From Bacteroidales bacterium (GTDB taxonomy: Bacteria > Bacteroidota > Bacteroidia > Bacteroidales > Bacteroidaceae), in contig SFFB01000015.1 in NCBI GenBank assembly GCA_004557035.1, positions 1 through 59,761 of the forward strand: a DNA stretch of 59,761 nt. Direction: 5' to 3'. Of this stretch, positions 35,495-42,157 are shown piece by piece. The translations under genes and the position numbers were made by a program. Each line of letters starts with the position of its first letter. Within the stretch, counting starts at the first letter, position 1. Below the pieces are notes generated by a model. It was not told the origin of the DNA. It searched no databases and saw only the letters and a list, made by a program, of their open reading frames with translations.

Positions 35495-36091
35495 ATGTCC
35501 ATCTCAAAGACACGACGGAAACTGGTAGAAGTGGCGCGGGAACTTTTTGCGCGTAAAGGCCTGGATGCCACGACGATGAACGACATTGCCATCCATTCTG
35601 GCAAAGGCCGCCGCACGCTCTACACCTATTTCAGGAACAAAGAAGAAATCTACACCGCCGTGATTGAGAGTGAACTCGAGCGCCTCTCTGAGCGTCTCGA
35701 CGAGGTGGCTTCGATAGACGCCGAACCCGAGCAGAAGGTGCTCACCTTGATATATACCCACCTGGGAATGATCAAGGAGACAGTGGCCCGCAACGGTTCG
35801 CTCAGGGCAGAGTTTTTCCGCAACATCTGGCTTGTGGAGAAAGTGCGCCGCAAGTTTGACGAAGAAGAGCGGTCCATCCTGGCCCGTGTCCTTGAAGAGG
35901 GCGTGGCCAAGGCCAAATTCCGCATTGATCACATAGGGCTGATGGCCGACATCATCCACTACACCGTCAAGGGTCTCGAAGTGCCCTACATCTACGACCG
36001 CCTCGGCGAAGGCCTCACCGAAGCCGACACCCGGCCCATCGTGATGGGCATCGTGCGCAGAGCCTTGGGAATGAACACCCAAATCGTCTAA
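35495..36091 (+). CDS. TetR/AcrR-family transcriptional regulator
   Basis: A 198-residue regulator. Residues about 8-50 form the TetR DNA-binding domain (ARELFARKGLDATTMNDIA, then GKGRRTLYTYFRNKEEIY). The C-terminal ligand domain is helical and not typical of one subclass. It lies 75 bases before fabG in the same direction, so it could control that gene and fatty-acid synthesis, similar to FabR/FasR-type roles; this is inferred from position. The ATG at 35495 gives the usual short N-terminus. Confidence 0.88.
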   Translation: MSISKTRRKLVEVARELFARKGLDATTMNDIAIHSGKGRRTLYTYFRNKEEIYTAVIESELERLSERLDEVASIDAEPEQKVLTLIYTHLGMIKETVARNGSLRAEFFRNIWLVEKVRRKFDEEERSILARVLEEGVAKAKFRIDHIGLMADIIHYTVKGLEVPYIYDRLGEGLTEADTRPIVMGIVRRALGMNTQIV

Positions 36092-36166
36092 ATGCGTTCG
36101 CCAGCCGGCGTAATATTTTGACAAGACAAATCAATTCAATCAACCATAAACAAAAGAATTAACACA

Positions 36167-36913
36167 ATGGGATTATTAACCGGTAAAACCGCATTGGTCA
36201 CAGGCGCTGCCCGTGGCATCGGTAAGGCCATCGCCTTGAAATTTGCCCAAGAGGGTGCCAACATTGCCTTTACAGACCTCGTCATCGACGAAAACGGTGA
36301 AGCCACCAAGGCCGAAATTGAAGCACTCGGAGTGAAGTGTGTCGCTTATGCCTCAAACGCTGCCGACTTTGCTCAAACCGAAGAAGTCGTAGGCAAAGTA
36401 CACGCCGACTTCGGCTCCATCGACATCCTCGTGAACAATGCCGGAATCACCAAAGACGGCTTGATGATGCGTATGTCTGAAGCCCAGTGGGACGCCGTGA
36501 TTGGCGTAAACCTCAAGTCGGCCTTCAACTTCATCCATGCCTGCACCCCCATCATGATGCGTCAGCGCAGTGGTTCCATCATCAACATGGCCAGCGTCGT
36601 TGGTGTACACGGCAACGCCGGACAGAGCAACTACGCCGCTTCAAAGGCCGGTATGATTGCCTTGGCCAAGAGTGTGGCTCAGGAAATGGGCAGCCGCGGC
36701 ATCCGTGCCAACGCCATCGCTCCGGGCTTCATCGAAACAGCCATGACCGCAGCCCTCTCTGAAGAGGTGCGCAAGGAATGGATGAAAGCCATCCCCCTCC
36801 GTCGCGGCGGCAAGCCCGAAGACATCGCCGACGTAGCCACCTTCCTCGCCTCCGATATGTCTTCTTACATCAGCGGCCAGGTCATCCAGGTAGACGGTGG
36901 TATGAATATGTAA
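36167..36913 (+). CDS. fabG: 3-oxoacyl-ACP reductase
   Basis: A 248-residue short-chain dehydrogenase that reduces 3-oxoacyl-ACP with NADPH in fatty acid elongation. The cofactor motif is TGAARGIGKAIA (residues about 12-23), NNAGITKDGLM is conserved in FabG, and YAASKAG holds the catalytic tyrosine and lysine. End: GQVIQVDGGMNM. A TetR regulator gene precedes it. Confidence 0.93.
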   Translation: MGLLTGKTALVTGAARGIGKAIALKFAQEGANIAFTDLVIDENGEATKAEIEALGVKCVAYASNAADFAQTEEVVGKVHADFGSIDILVNNAGITKDGLMMRMSEAQWDAVIGVNLKSAFNFIHACTPIMMRQRSGSIINMASVVGVHGNAGQSNYAASKAGMIALAKSVAQEMGSRGIRANAIAPGFIETAMTAALSEEVRKEWMKAIPLRRGGKPEDIADVATFLASDMSSYISGQVIQVDGGMNM

Positions 36914-37020
36914 ATCGTTCCCGTGAGCGGGCGCATCTGCAGGAAAAGCATACTTCTGCAGCCCCGTAGGCACACGGACAGACTTGGAAGGCGACACCAA
37001 GTCGCTTCTCACAAACAACA

Positions 37021-37072
37021 CGAGGCAGACAAAAGCTTATGACGTCAGTCGGCTTTTGTCTGCCTCGATTTC
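37021..37072 (+). terminator. Terminator after fabG
   Basis: CGAGGCAGACAAAAGC (37021-37036) pairs perfectly over 16 bp with 37052-37067, then ATTTCTTTTT. Confidence 0.82.
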
Positions 37073-37103
37073 TTTTTCGCTATTGTCGTCATAGCGTTCA
37101 TTT

Positions 37104-37145
37104 AACCCCAATCGGCCATTAGCGTGATGATGGCCGATTGGGGTT
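37104..37145. terminator. Second strong hairpin between fabG and the Sel1 gene
   Basis: A perfect 16-bp stem (AACCCCAATCGGCCAT, 37104-37119, with 37130-37145) and 10-base loop. It lacks a long T-run on either side, but lies between convergent genes and ends only 18 bases after the Sel1 stop codon on the minus strand. Confidence 0.55.
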
Positions 37146-37163
37146 AAAATGCGTCTTATGGCA

Positions 37164-38450
37164 TCAACGCAGCAGTTTTAAGTCCTCTTTGGCATTTTGG
37201 TTTCCTTGCGCAGCGGCTTTGCTCCACCATTGCTTGGCCATCTGGATGTTCTTCTTTACACCAGTTCCTTCATCATAACAAACACCAAGATTATATTGAG
37301 CGTCGGCATCACCTTGCTCGGCAGCCAAGTGCCACCATTTTACGGCTTCTGAATAGTTTTGAGGTACGCCCCAACCTTTATAATAACAAACGCCAAGATT
37401 ATGTTGAGCACTGGCGTCACCTTGCTCGGCAGCCAAGCGATACCATTTTACGGCTTCTGAATAGTCCTTCGATATTCCTTGACCATTCTCATAACAAAAG
37501 CCAAGATTATATTGAGCATCGGCATCGCCTTGCTCTGCAGCCAAGCGATACCATTTTACGGCTTCTGAATAGTTCTGAGGTACGCCCTGACCATAATAAT
37601 AACAAACGCCAAGATTATATTGAGCCTCTGCAAAACCTTGCTCGGCAGCCAAGCGATACCATTTCACTGCTTCTGAATAGTTCTGAGGTACGCCCTGACC
37701 TTCATCATAACAAACGCCAAGATTATTTTGTGCTTTTGTATGACCTTGCTCAGCAGCCAAGCGATACCATTTTACGGCTTCTGAATAGTCCTTCGATACT
37801 CCTTGACAATTCTCATAACAAACGCCAAGATTATATTGAGCATCTGCCAAACCTTGCTCGGCAGCCAAGCGATACCATTTTACGGCTTCTGAATAGTTCT
37901 GAGGTACGCCCTGGCCTTCATCATAACAAACGCCAAGATTATATTGAGCTTTTGCATGACCTTGTTCTGCAGCCAAGCGCCACCATTTTACGGCTTCTGA
38001 ATAGTTCTGAGGTACGCCCCGACCATAATAATAACAAAAGCCAAGATTATATTGAGCAGCTGCCAAACCTTGATCTGTAGCCAAGCGATACCATTTAACA
38101 GCTTCTGAATAGTCCTTCGATACTCCTTGACCATTCTCATAACAAACGCCAAGATTATATTGAGCATCTGCCAAACCTTGCTCGGCAGCCAAGTGCCACC
38201 ATTTTACGGCTTCTGAATAGTTCTGAGGTACCCCATTTCCTTCATAATAACACACACCCAACATAAACTGCGCCTCGGCACTGCCTTTTTCCGCCGCTTG
38301 CTGATACTTCTTCAGGGCCTTATCTGTGCGGCCCTTCTCCATCAACATCTTGGCTTCTTGAACCATCTTTTCTGTTTTGTCTTTTCTTTGCGCCCACACC
38401 GGAGCAGCCAAAGCGACCATCAACACAAGGGTAAAAAATTTTTTCATCAT
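37164..38450 (-). CDS. Sel1-like repeat protein (ten repeats), exported
   Basis: A 428-residue protein with a signal peptide (MMKKFFTLVLMVALAAPVWA) followed by ten Sel1-type repeats of 36 residues with the core AEQGxADAQYNLGVCYxxGxGVxxNYSEAVKWYxLA. The repeats are almost identical, also in the DNA, so the number may vary between strains. Sel1 repeats fold as alpha-solenoids and mediate protein-protein binding in the periplasm. GC content is clearly lower than in the neighbouring genes. An ATG pair at 38450/38447 is the start; the frame further upstream is not signal-like. Confidence 0.85.
   Translation of the reverse strand: MMKKFFTLVLMVALAAPVWAQRKDKTEKMVQEAKMLMEKGRTDKALKKYQQAAEKGSAEAQFMLGVCYYEGNGVPQNYSEAVKWWHLAAEQGLADAQYNLGVCYENGQGVSKDYSEAVKWYRLATDQGLAAAQYNLGFCYYYGRGVPQNYSEAVKWWRLAAEQGHAKAQYNLGVCYDEGQGVPQNYSEAVKWYRLAAEQGLADAQYNLGVCYENCQGVSKDYSEAVKWYRLAAEQGHTKAQNNLGVCYDEGQGVPQNYSEAVKWYRLAAEQGFAEAQYNLGVCYYYGQGVPQNYSEAVKWYRLAAEQGDADAQYNLGFCYENGQGISKDYSEAVKWYRLAAEQGDASAQHNLGVCYYKGWGVPQNYSEAVKWWHLAAEQGDADAQYNLGVCYDEGTGVKKNIQMAKQWWSKAAAQGNQNAKEDLKLLR
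37270..38320 (-). repeat. Tandem 108-bp coding repeats of the Sel1 gene
   Basis: Ten units of 108 bp each encode one Sel1 repeat. Blocks such as TACGGCTTCTGAATAGT and AACGCCAAGATTATATTGAG (plus strand) recur with few changes, which allows slippage or recombination. Confidence 0.8.
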
Positions 38451-38603
38451 AAACTCATTTTGTGAGAAACAATATACTATTGATGTCACAAAAATAGGAA
38501 AAGGGAACAATTGGGGCAAAAGTTTGGAGCTTATATATACCCCAACCCATAAACCCATAAAGTTTTGGATATAAAAATGCTCCCGGCGAAAGGGAACAAA
38601 AAA

Positions 38604-38634
38604 GCGTCTGTACCCAATAGTAGAGTACAGACGC
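38604..38634 (-). terminator. Terminator after mdh
   Basis: GCGTCTGTAC (38604-38613) and GTACAGACGC (38625-38634) form a perfect 10-bp stem; on the minus strand it is followed by TTTTTTG. It starts about 45 bases after the mdh stop. Confidence 0.8.
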
Positions 38635-38680
38635 CGGGAAGAAAAAAATCACGAAAAGGGGAACTCCCCCTCAGAGACAT

Positions 38681-39673
38681 TTAGAGGTTAGGATTGATTT
38701 CGCTCCACTTGCTGATTTCGGGAACGATGCCGAGCGTAACGAGTTCGTCGCGCATCTTGCAGAGGTGGGCGTAGCTGGCGTCGAGGGCAGCAAGTTCGTC
38801 GGCCGTGCCTTGAGGCATGGTGTAGGTGCAGCCGTTCTTGTCGAGCTTGGTGTCCATGGCCATCATGATATGGCTGTATTTCTCGTTTTTCACGAAGGTG
38901 CCGGCGGGGAAACGGAAGGCTTCGCCTCCCATCACCGAACGGATCATCTCAACAGAGAGATAGGCCGGGCTCTGGAACGAACTGCGGCGACGGAGCTCGA
39001 TAATCTTGGCACCGCCCTGGATGACGTCTTTGCGCATCTGTGCCCACTCTTCTTCGGGGAATTCGGGCGTACCGATGATGTCGGTGAGCTTGCGGCCGTC
39101 GATGGTCACCTTGCTGCCGAACACGGCCATCTGCTCGCCGTGACCGCCATAGGTGGCGCAGCCTTTCACTTCGCTCTGCATCACGCCGAACTTCTTGGCC
39201 AGGGCGCTCTGCAGACGGGTGCTGTCGAGAGCGGCGAGGGTGGTCACCTGTGAGGGTTTCAGGCCGGAGTAGAGCAGGGTGACGAGACCGGTGAGGTCGG
39301 CGGGATTGAAGATAATCACCACGTGTTTCACGTCGGGGCAGTAGGTCTTGATGTTCTTACCGAGCTGCTCGGCGATTTCGCAGTTGCCTTTGAGCAAGTC
39401 TTCGCGGGTCATACCCTCTTTACGGGGGGCACCACCCGAAGAGATGATGTATTTGGCATCCTTGAATGCCTCAGCCACGTCGGTGGTAGCCACAATGTTG
39501 ACATCGCCGAAACCGCTCTGACGCATTTCTTCGGCCACGCCTTCGGGCGAGAACACGTCATAGAGACAGATATTGTTGGTCAGACCCATCATCAAGGCGG
39601 TCTGTACCATGTTTGAACCAATCATGCCGGCGGCGCCGACAATCACCAATTTGTCGTTTGTCAAAAAAGCCAT
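38681..39673 (-). CDS. mdh: Malate dehydrogenase (lactate/malate dehydrogenase superfamily)
   Basis: A 330-residue NAD-dependent dehydrogenase. KLVIVGAAGMIGSNM (residues about 8-22) is the NAD-binding motif; SSGGAPRKEGMTREDL near residue 90 carries the substrate-binding arginines; IIFNPADLTG and TYGGHGEQMAVFG (catalytic histidine) follow. It oxidises malate to oxaloacetate, or works in the reductive branch to succinate used by this group. The ATG at 39673 is the family start. Three promoter-repeat copies stand upstream. Confidence 0.87.
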   Translation of the reverse strand: MAFLTNDKLVIVGAAGMIGSNMVQTALMMGLTNNICLYDVFSPEGVAEEMRQSGFGDVNIVATTDVAEAFKDAKYIISSGGAPRKEGMTREDLLKGNCEIAEQLGKNIKTYCPDVKHVVIIFNPADLTGLVTLLYSGLKPSQVTTLAALDSTRLQSALAKKFGVMQSEVKGCATYGGHGEQMAVFGSKVTIDGRKLTDIIGTPEFPEEEWAQMRKDVIQGGAKIIELRRRSSFQSPAYLSVEMIRSVMGGEAFRFPAGTFVKNEKYSHIMMAMDTKLDKNGCTYTMPQGTADELAALDASYAHLCKMRDELVTLGIVPEISKWSEINPNL

Positions 39674-39707
39674 AATTGAAATGTGTTTATTTATTGGATG
39701 TTGTTTT

Positions 39708-39906
39708 TTCAACGTTTGTGCAAGAGCGAGTGCCAAGCTATGGGGAAACGCAGTTTTACCACTGCTATGCTGAGCCGCAGCCTATTTTCTGCAAAGATAG
39801 TGCAAGGCGAATGCAGAGCATGGGAAAACGCAGTTTTACCACTGCTATGCTGAGCCGCAGCCTATTTTCTGCAAAGATAGTGCAAGCGAGAGCAAAGGAC
39901 AAAGAA
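39708..39906 (-). repeat. Promoter-bearing dispersed repeat upstream of mdh, three copies
   Basis: Two 80-bp tandem copies share CAGTTTTACCACTGCTATGC, then TGAGCCGCAGCCTATTTTC and TGCAAAGATAGTGCAAG (cagttttacc at 39751 and 39831). A decayed third unit begins near 39708 (GTGCAAGAGCGAG). Only the unit farthest from the gene (39872-39903) has both promoter boxes; the middle copy keeps TATCTTTG (39799-39792) but lacks a proper -33. Confidence 0.7.
39872..39903 (-). promoter_or_regulatory. mdh promoter: TTTG-N20-TATCTTTG
   Basis: On the minus strand TTTG (39903-39900), 20 bases, TATCTTTG (39879-39872). Complete consensus within the dispersed repeat, about 200 bases before the ATG. The nearer copy at 39799-39792 has only the -7 box. 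Confidence 0.7.
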
Positions 39907-40003
39907 AATAAGATATTTTAATTTTGGCGTAAAGAAAGCGACAAGCGATAATGCGGTCAGCACACGAACAACGGCCAACCCCATCGTAGCCTTACCGTTA
40001 AAG

Positions 40004-40055
40004 TCTTTTCCCTATACCCTATTTTTCACCTTTTTCCCAATCACACAATCACAGT
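40004..40055. repeat. Dispersed intergenic repeat, GTGTGATTGGGAAAAAGG type, copy 2 (inverted)
   Basis: On the minus strand this reads GTGATTGTGTGATTGGG, then AAAAAGG and later GGGTATAGG, as at 5180-5238 and 47789-47845. The spacer 39674-40203 holds this, the mdh promoter array and the hairpin below, but no gene. Confidence 0.55.
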
Positions 40056-40121
40056 CTTCTAAATCTTTGTCCCATAAGCATTTGCTGTGACTGAACACTC
40101 CAATCACATCCAATCACACGT

Positions 40122-40175
40122 CAGACAGCCCTCGAGCGGCTCGACGTCTGTCGGAACCTACCAGAGGGCCGTCTG
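40122..40175 (-). terminator. Candidate terminator after the ompA-like gene
   Basis: CAGACAGCCCTC (40122-40133) pairs with GAGGGCCGTCTG (40164-40175), one G-U pair. It begins about 30 bases after the stop codon at 40204. No clear T-run. Confidence 0.5.
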
Positions 40176-40203
40176 TGTTATGATTTCTTAGATGTTTGGC
40201 GTG

Positions 40204-41321
40204 TTATTGCTCTTCGGCCAAACCCACAACGACGCGGTTGTTGTCGTTTTCGGGGAAGGGCTGCACGGTGTCGCCCTTATAGTCTGAAGCGATGCGGCTG
40301 CTATCGATGCCGTATTTGTTGATAAGCATCGTCTTGACGGCAGCGGCACGTTTCTCAGAGATGGCCTTGTTGATGGTGGCATTACCCGTACCGGCATCAG
40401 CGTATGCGGTGAGTTGCACCTTAGCCGTGGGGTGAGCCTTGAGCCATTCGGCGAGTTTGGCCACTTTCACCTCTTCGGCAGCCGTCACCTTCGAGCTGGC
40501 AATCTTGAAGAACACATTAATGGATGTCTTCTCTTTCACCTTAGGCTGGGGCTGGGGTTTGGGCTCGGGCTTCGGTTCGGGTTTGGGTTGCGGTGCGGGC
40601 ACCACTGGTTTGGGCTCGGGCTTGGGTTCCGGTTTGGGCTCGGGAGCAGGTGCGGGAGCGGGAGCCACTTTTACTTTCTTGAAGCCAAACTTATAGGTCA
40701 GGCCGAGCATTGCAGTGGCTTGCCAGTCGGGGTTGCCATTGAGCTTGCAGTTGAAACGGTCGTGGAGGTTGTTGGCAGCCACTTCGAGGTTGATGCCCCA
40801 GTGTTTAGCCACATTCACCTCAAGCTGCATGCCGATGCGGAAGTTATGCACGAGGCGGTCATCTTTCCAAGCCATGGGTTCGGTGCGACCGAGTTGTCTG
40901 AGCAGGGTGGCCTGTTCGTCGTTGTCCCATGCGTAAGTCAGGCCCACGCCACCAATCAGAATGGCATTAAACGTATGTGTCTTTTTGGGGCAGATGATAT
41001 TGGAGAGATTGAACATCAAGTCGAGGTCGGTGGTGACATATTTAAACTTGAATGTTTCGGCGTTGTCGCGCTTTTGTTGTTGAAGCCCTGTGCGTTGAGT
41101 CGTGCACCCACGGCCGGTGTGAAGAAGCGGCCCACAGAGACGGCTCCGATAGGTGTGGCCAGTTTGTCGATGGCGCAGTTGGTGAAAGTCACCTGTCCGC
41201 CACCCTGCACACTGACGAAGTTGTAGGGATAGGGTTCATAGTCCTTGTTAGACTGCGCTGCGGCGGGCAGTGCGGTCATTGTGGCCAGCAGCAAGCCGGC
41301 GATGAGACTTTTGTTTTTCAT
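40204..41321 (-). pseudogene. OmpA-family outer-membrane protein, frameshifted
   Basis: Two overlapping frames together make one OmpA-type protein of about 370 residues. The first (41321 to 41016) gives the signal peptide MKNKSLIAGLLLATMTALPA and the start of a barrel domain (GGGQVTFTNCAIDKLATPIG). The second (from about 41075 to 40204) gives the rest of the barrel, a Pro/Glu/Lys linker (about 45 residues of PEPKPEPKP type) and a C-terminal OmpA peptidoglycan-binding domain (INVFFKIASSKVT ... AYADAGTG ... LSEKRA-like ISEKRAAAVKTMLINKYG). The break is in NNKSATT near 41070: an extra GC in AAAGCGCGACAACG would shift the frame, and removing it restores KSDNAETFKFKYVTTDLDLM. It is either a true mutation, phase-variable, or a sequence error. 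A strong promoter repeat precedes it. Confidence 0.75.
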
Positions 41322-41440
41322 AATAACCAATGATATTTGTTAAGAGTTTATTTGCTTATTGTCGTGAGGCTGCGTAGTCTTTGTTGGGTTATCGCTGTCG
41401 TAGCGTTCCGATTATCAAGCGTTAACCCCCTTTCGCAATC

Positions 41441-41662
41441 TTTTTGCAAAGATAGTGCAAGCGAGAGCAAAGGACAAAATAAAATTAAAAATTTTAATTT
41501 TGGACTATGCCGAGCGCAGCCTATCTTGCGCCGTTAGGCGAAAGTAGTGCAAGGCGAGAGCAAAACAAAAAAATGAAAAATTATTTTTGTTTTGCCGAGC
41601 CGCAGCCTATCTTGCGCCGTTAGGCGAGAGATAGTGCAAGCGAGAACAAAGGACAAAATAAG
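41441..41662 (-). repeat. Promoter-bearing dispersed repeat upstream of the ompA-like gene, three copies
   Basis: Units at 41441-41480, 41508-41575 and 41594-41662 share TGCAAGCGAGAGCAAAGGAC and GCAGCCTATCTTGCGCCGTT (plus strand). The first unit has a full promoter pointing to the gene; the others have degenerate boxes. Confidence 0.7.
41447..41478 (-). promoter_or_regulatory. ompA-like gene promoter: TTTG-N20-TATCTTTG
   Basis: TTTG (41478-41475), 20 bases, TATCTTTG (41454-41447) on the minus strand; complete consensus, 126 bases before the ATG at 41321. Confidence 0.72.
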
Positions 41663-41673
41663 ATTTGCACTAT

Positions 41674-41796
41674 ATGCTTGAAGAATTCATCTCGGGCGAG
41701 ATTTGTTCATATGACGCCATCATCGGCGCCGACCACGACTGGCCGTGGTGGCGCAAACAGGTGTATTATTTTATGGGCAAGATATTGGGCGACTGA
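41674..41796 (+). pseudogene. Gene remnant, possibly of an ATP-grasp protein
   Basis: A 40-codon frame. Its first half, MLEEFISGEICSYDAII, resembles the segment of ATP-grasp enzymes that reads EEFxxGxxCSYDAI, but the second half (HDWPWWRKQVYYFMGK) does not continue such a fold. It abuts the promoter-repeat cluster and has no full-length partner, so it looks like a leftover of a deleted gene. It could also be chance. Confidence 0.3.
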
Positions 41797-41840
41797 CAAC
41801 CCTGAACCAAAGCCTGACGTCGCTGTGACGATGTCAGAAG

Positions 41841-41884
41841 CCAAAGGCGGTCGAGTTCCAATGAATGGACTCGACCGCCTTTGG
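41841..41884 (-). terminator. Terminator after small peptide B
   Basis: A perfect 16-bp stem (CCAAAGGCGGTCGAGT, 41841-41856, with 41869-41884) and 12-base loop, 47 bases after the peptide stop codon on the minus strand. The remaining part of 41797-41931 shows nothing else. Confidence 0.75.
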
Positions 41885-41931
41885 CCAATTAAATATACTT
41901 ATATGCGTAATTCAAGTCGTGTGGCTTAGGA

Positions 41932-42126
41932 TTATTCCGAAGCATTGCCGTCTTTGCTCTCTCCGTCGTTCCAGAGTGCTGAGCCAAAACCGCCGCGGTT
42001 GCTGTATTGTCCGCTGCCAGCGTGGTCTTCGTTTGAGTCAATCTGCACCTTGGAGATGTTGTTCATAATGCCCTCGGTGGCGAAAGCGATGGTTTCGGCG
42101 GCGGGGGTGATATATTGTTTTTTCAT
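41932..42126 (-). CDS. Small peptide B (64 residues), MKK-Y-P family
   Basis: A 64-codon gene 31 bases downstream of the secreted-protein gene and closed by a terminator, so probably in its operon. The product begins MKKQYITPAAETIAFATEGI and ends with an SALWND segment and an acidic tail. The first 26 residues are nearly the same as those of the peptide at 57713-57898, and the first 93 bases differ at only about 4 positions by my alignment, while the rest is divergent. No signal peptide or transmembrane segment. The function is unknown; its place after a large secreted protein repeats that of peptide A. Confidence 0.7.
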   Translation of the reverse strand: MKKQYITPAAETIAFATEGIMNNISKVQIDSNEDHAGSGQYSNRGGFGSALWNDGESKDGNASE

Positions 42127-42157
42127 TTTCTGACGTCTTTATAGTTTATAAGGAGAA

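Noticed and set aside
36092..36166. Separate promoter for fabG (TAATATTTTG)
   Set aside because: The spacing of the box does not match TAnnTTTG; cotranscription with the TetR gene is as likely.
37270..38320. CRISPR-like array in the Sel1 region
   Set aside because: Repeats are 108 bp, contiguous, in frame and translated; there are no spacers.
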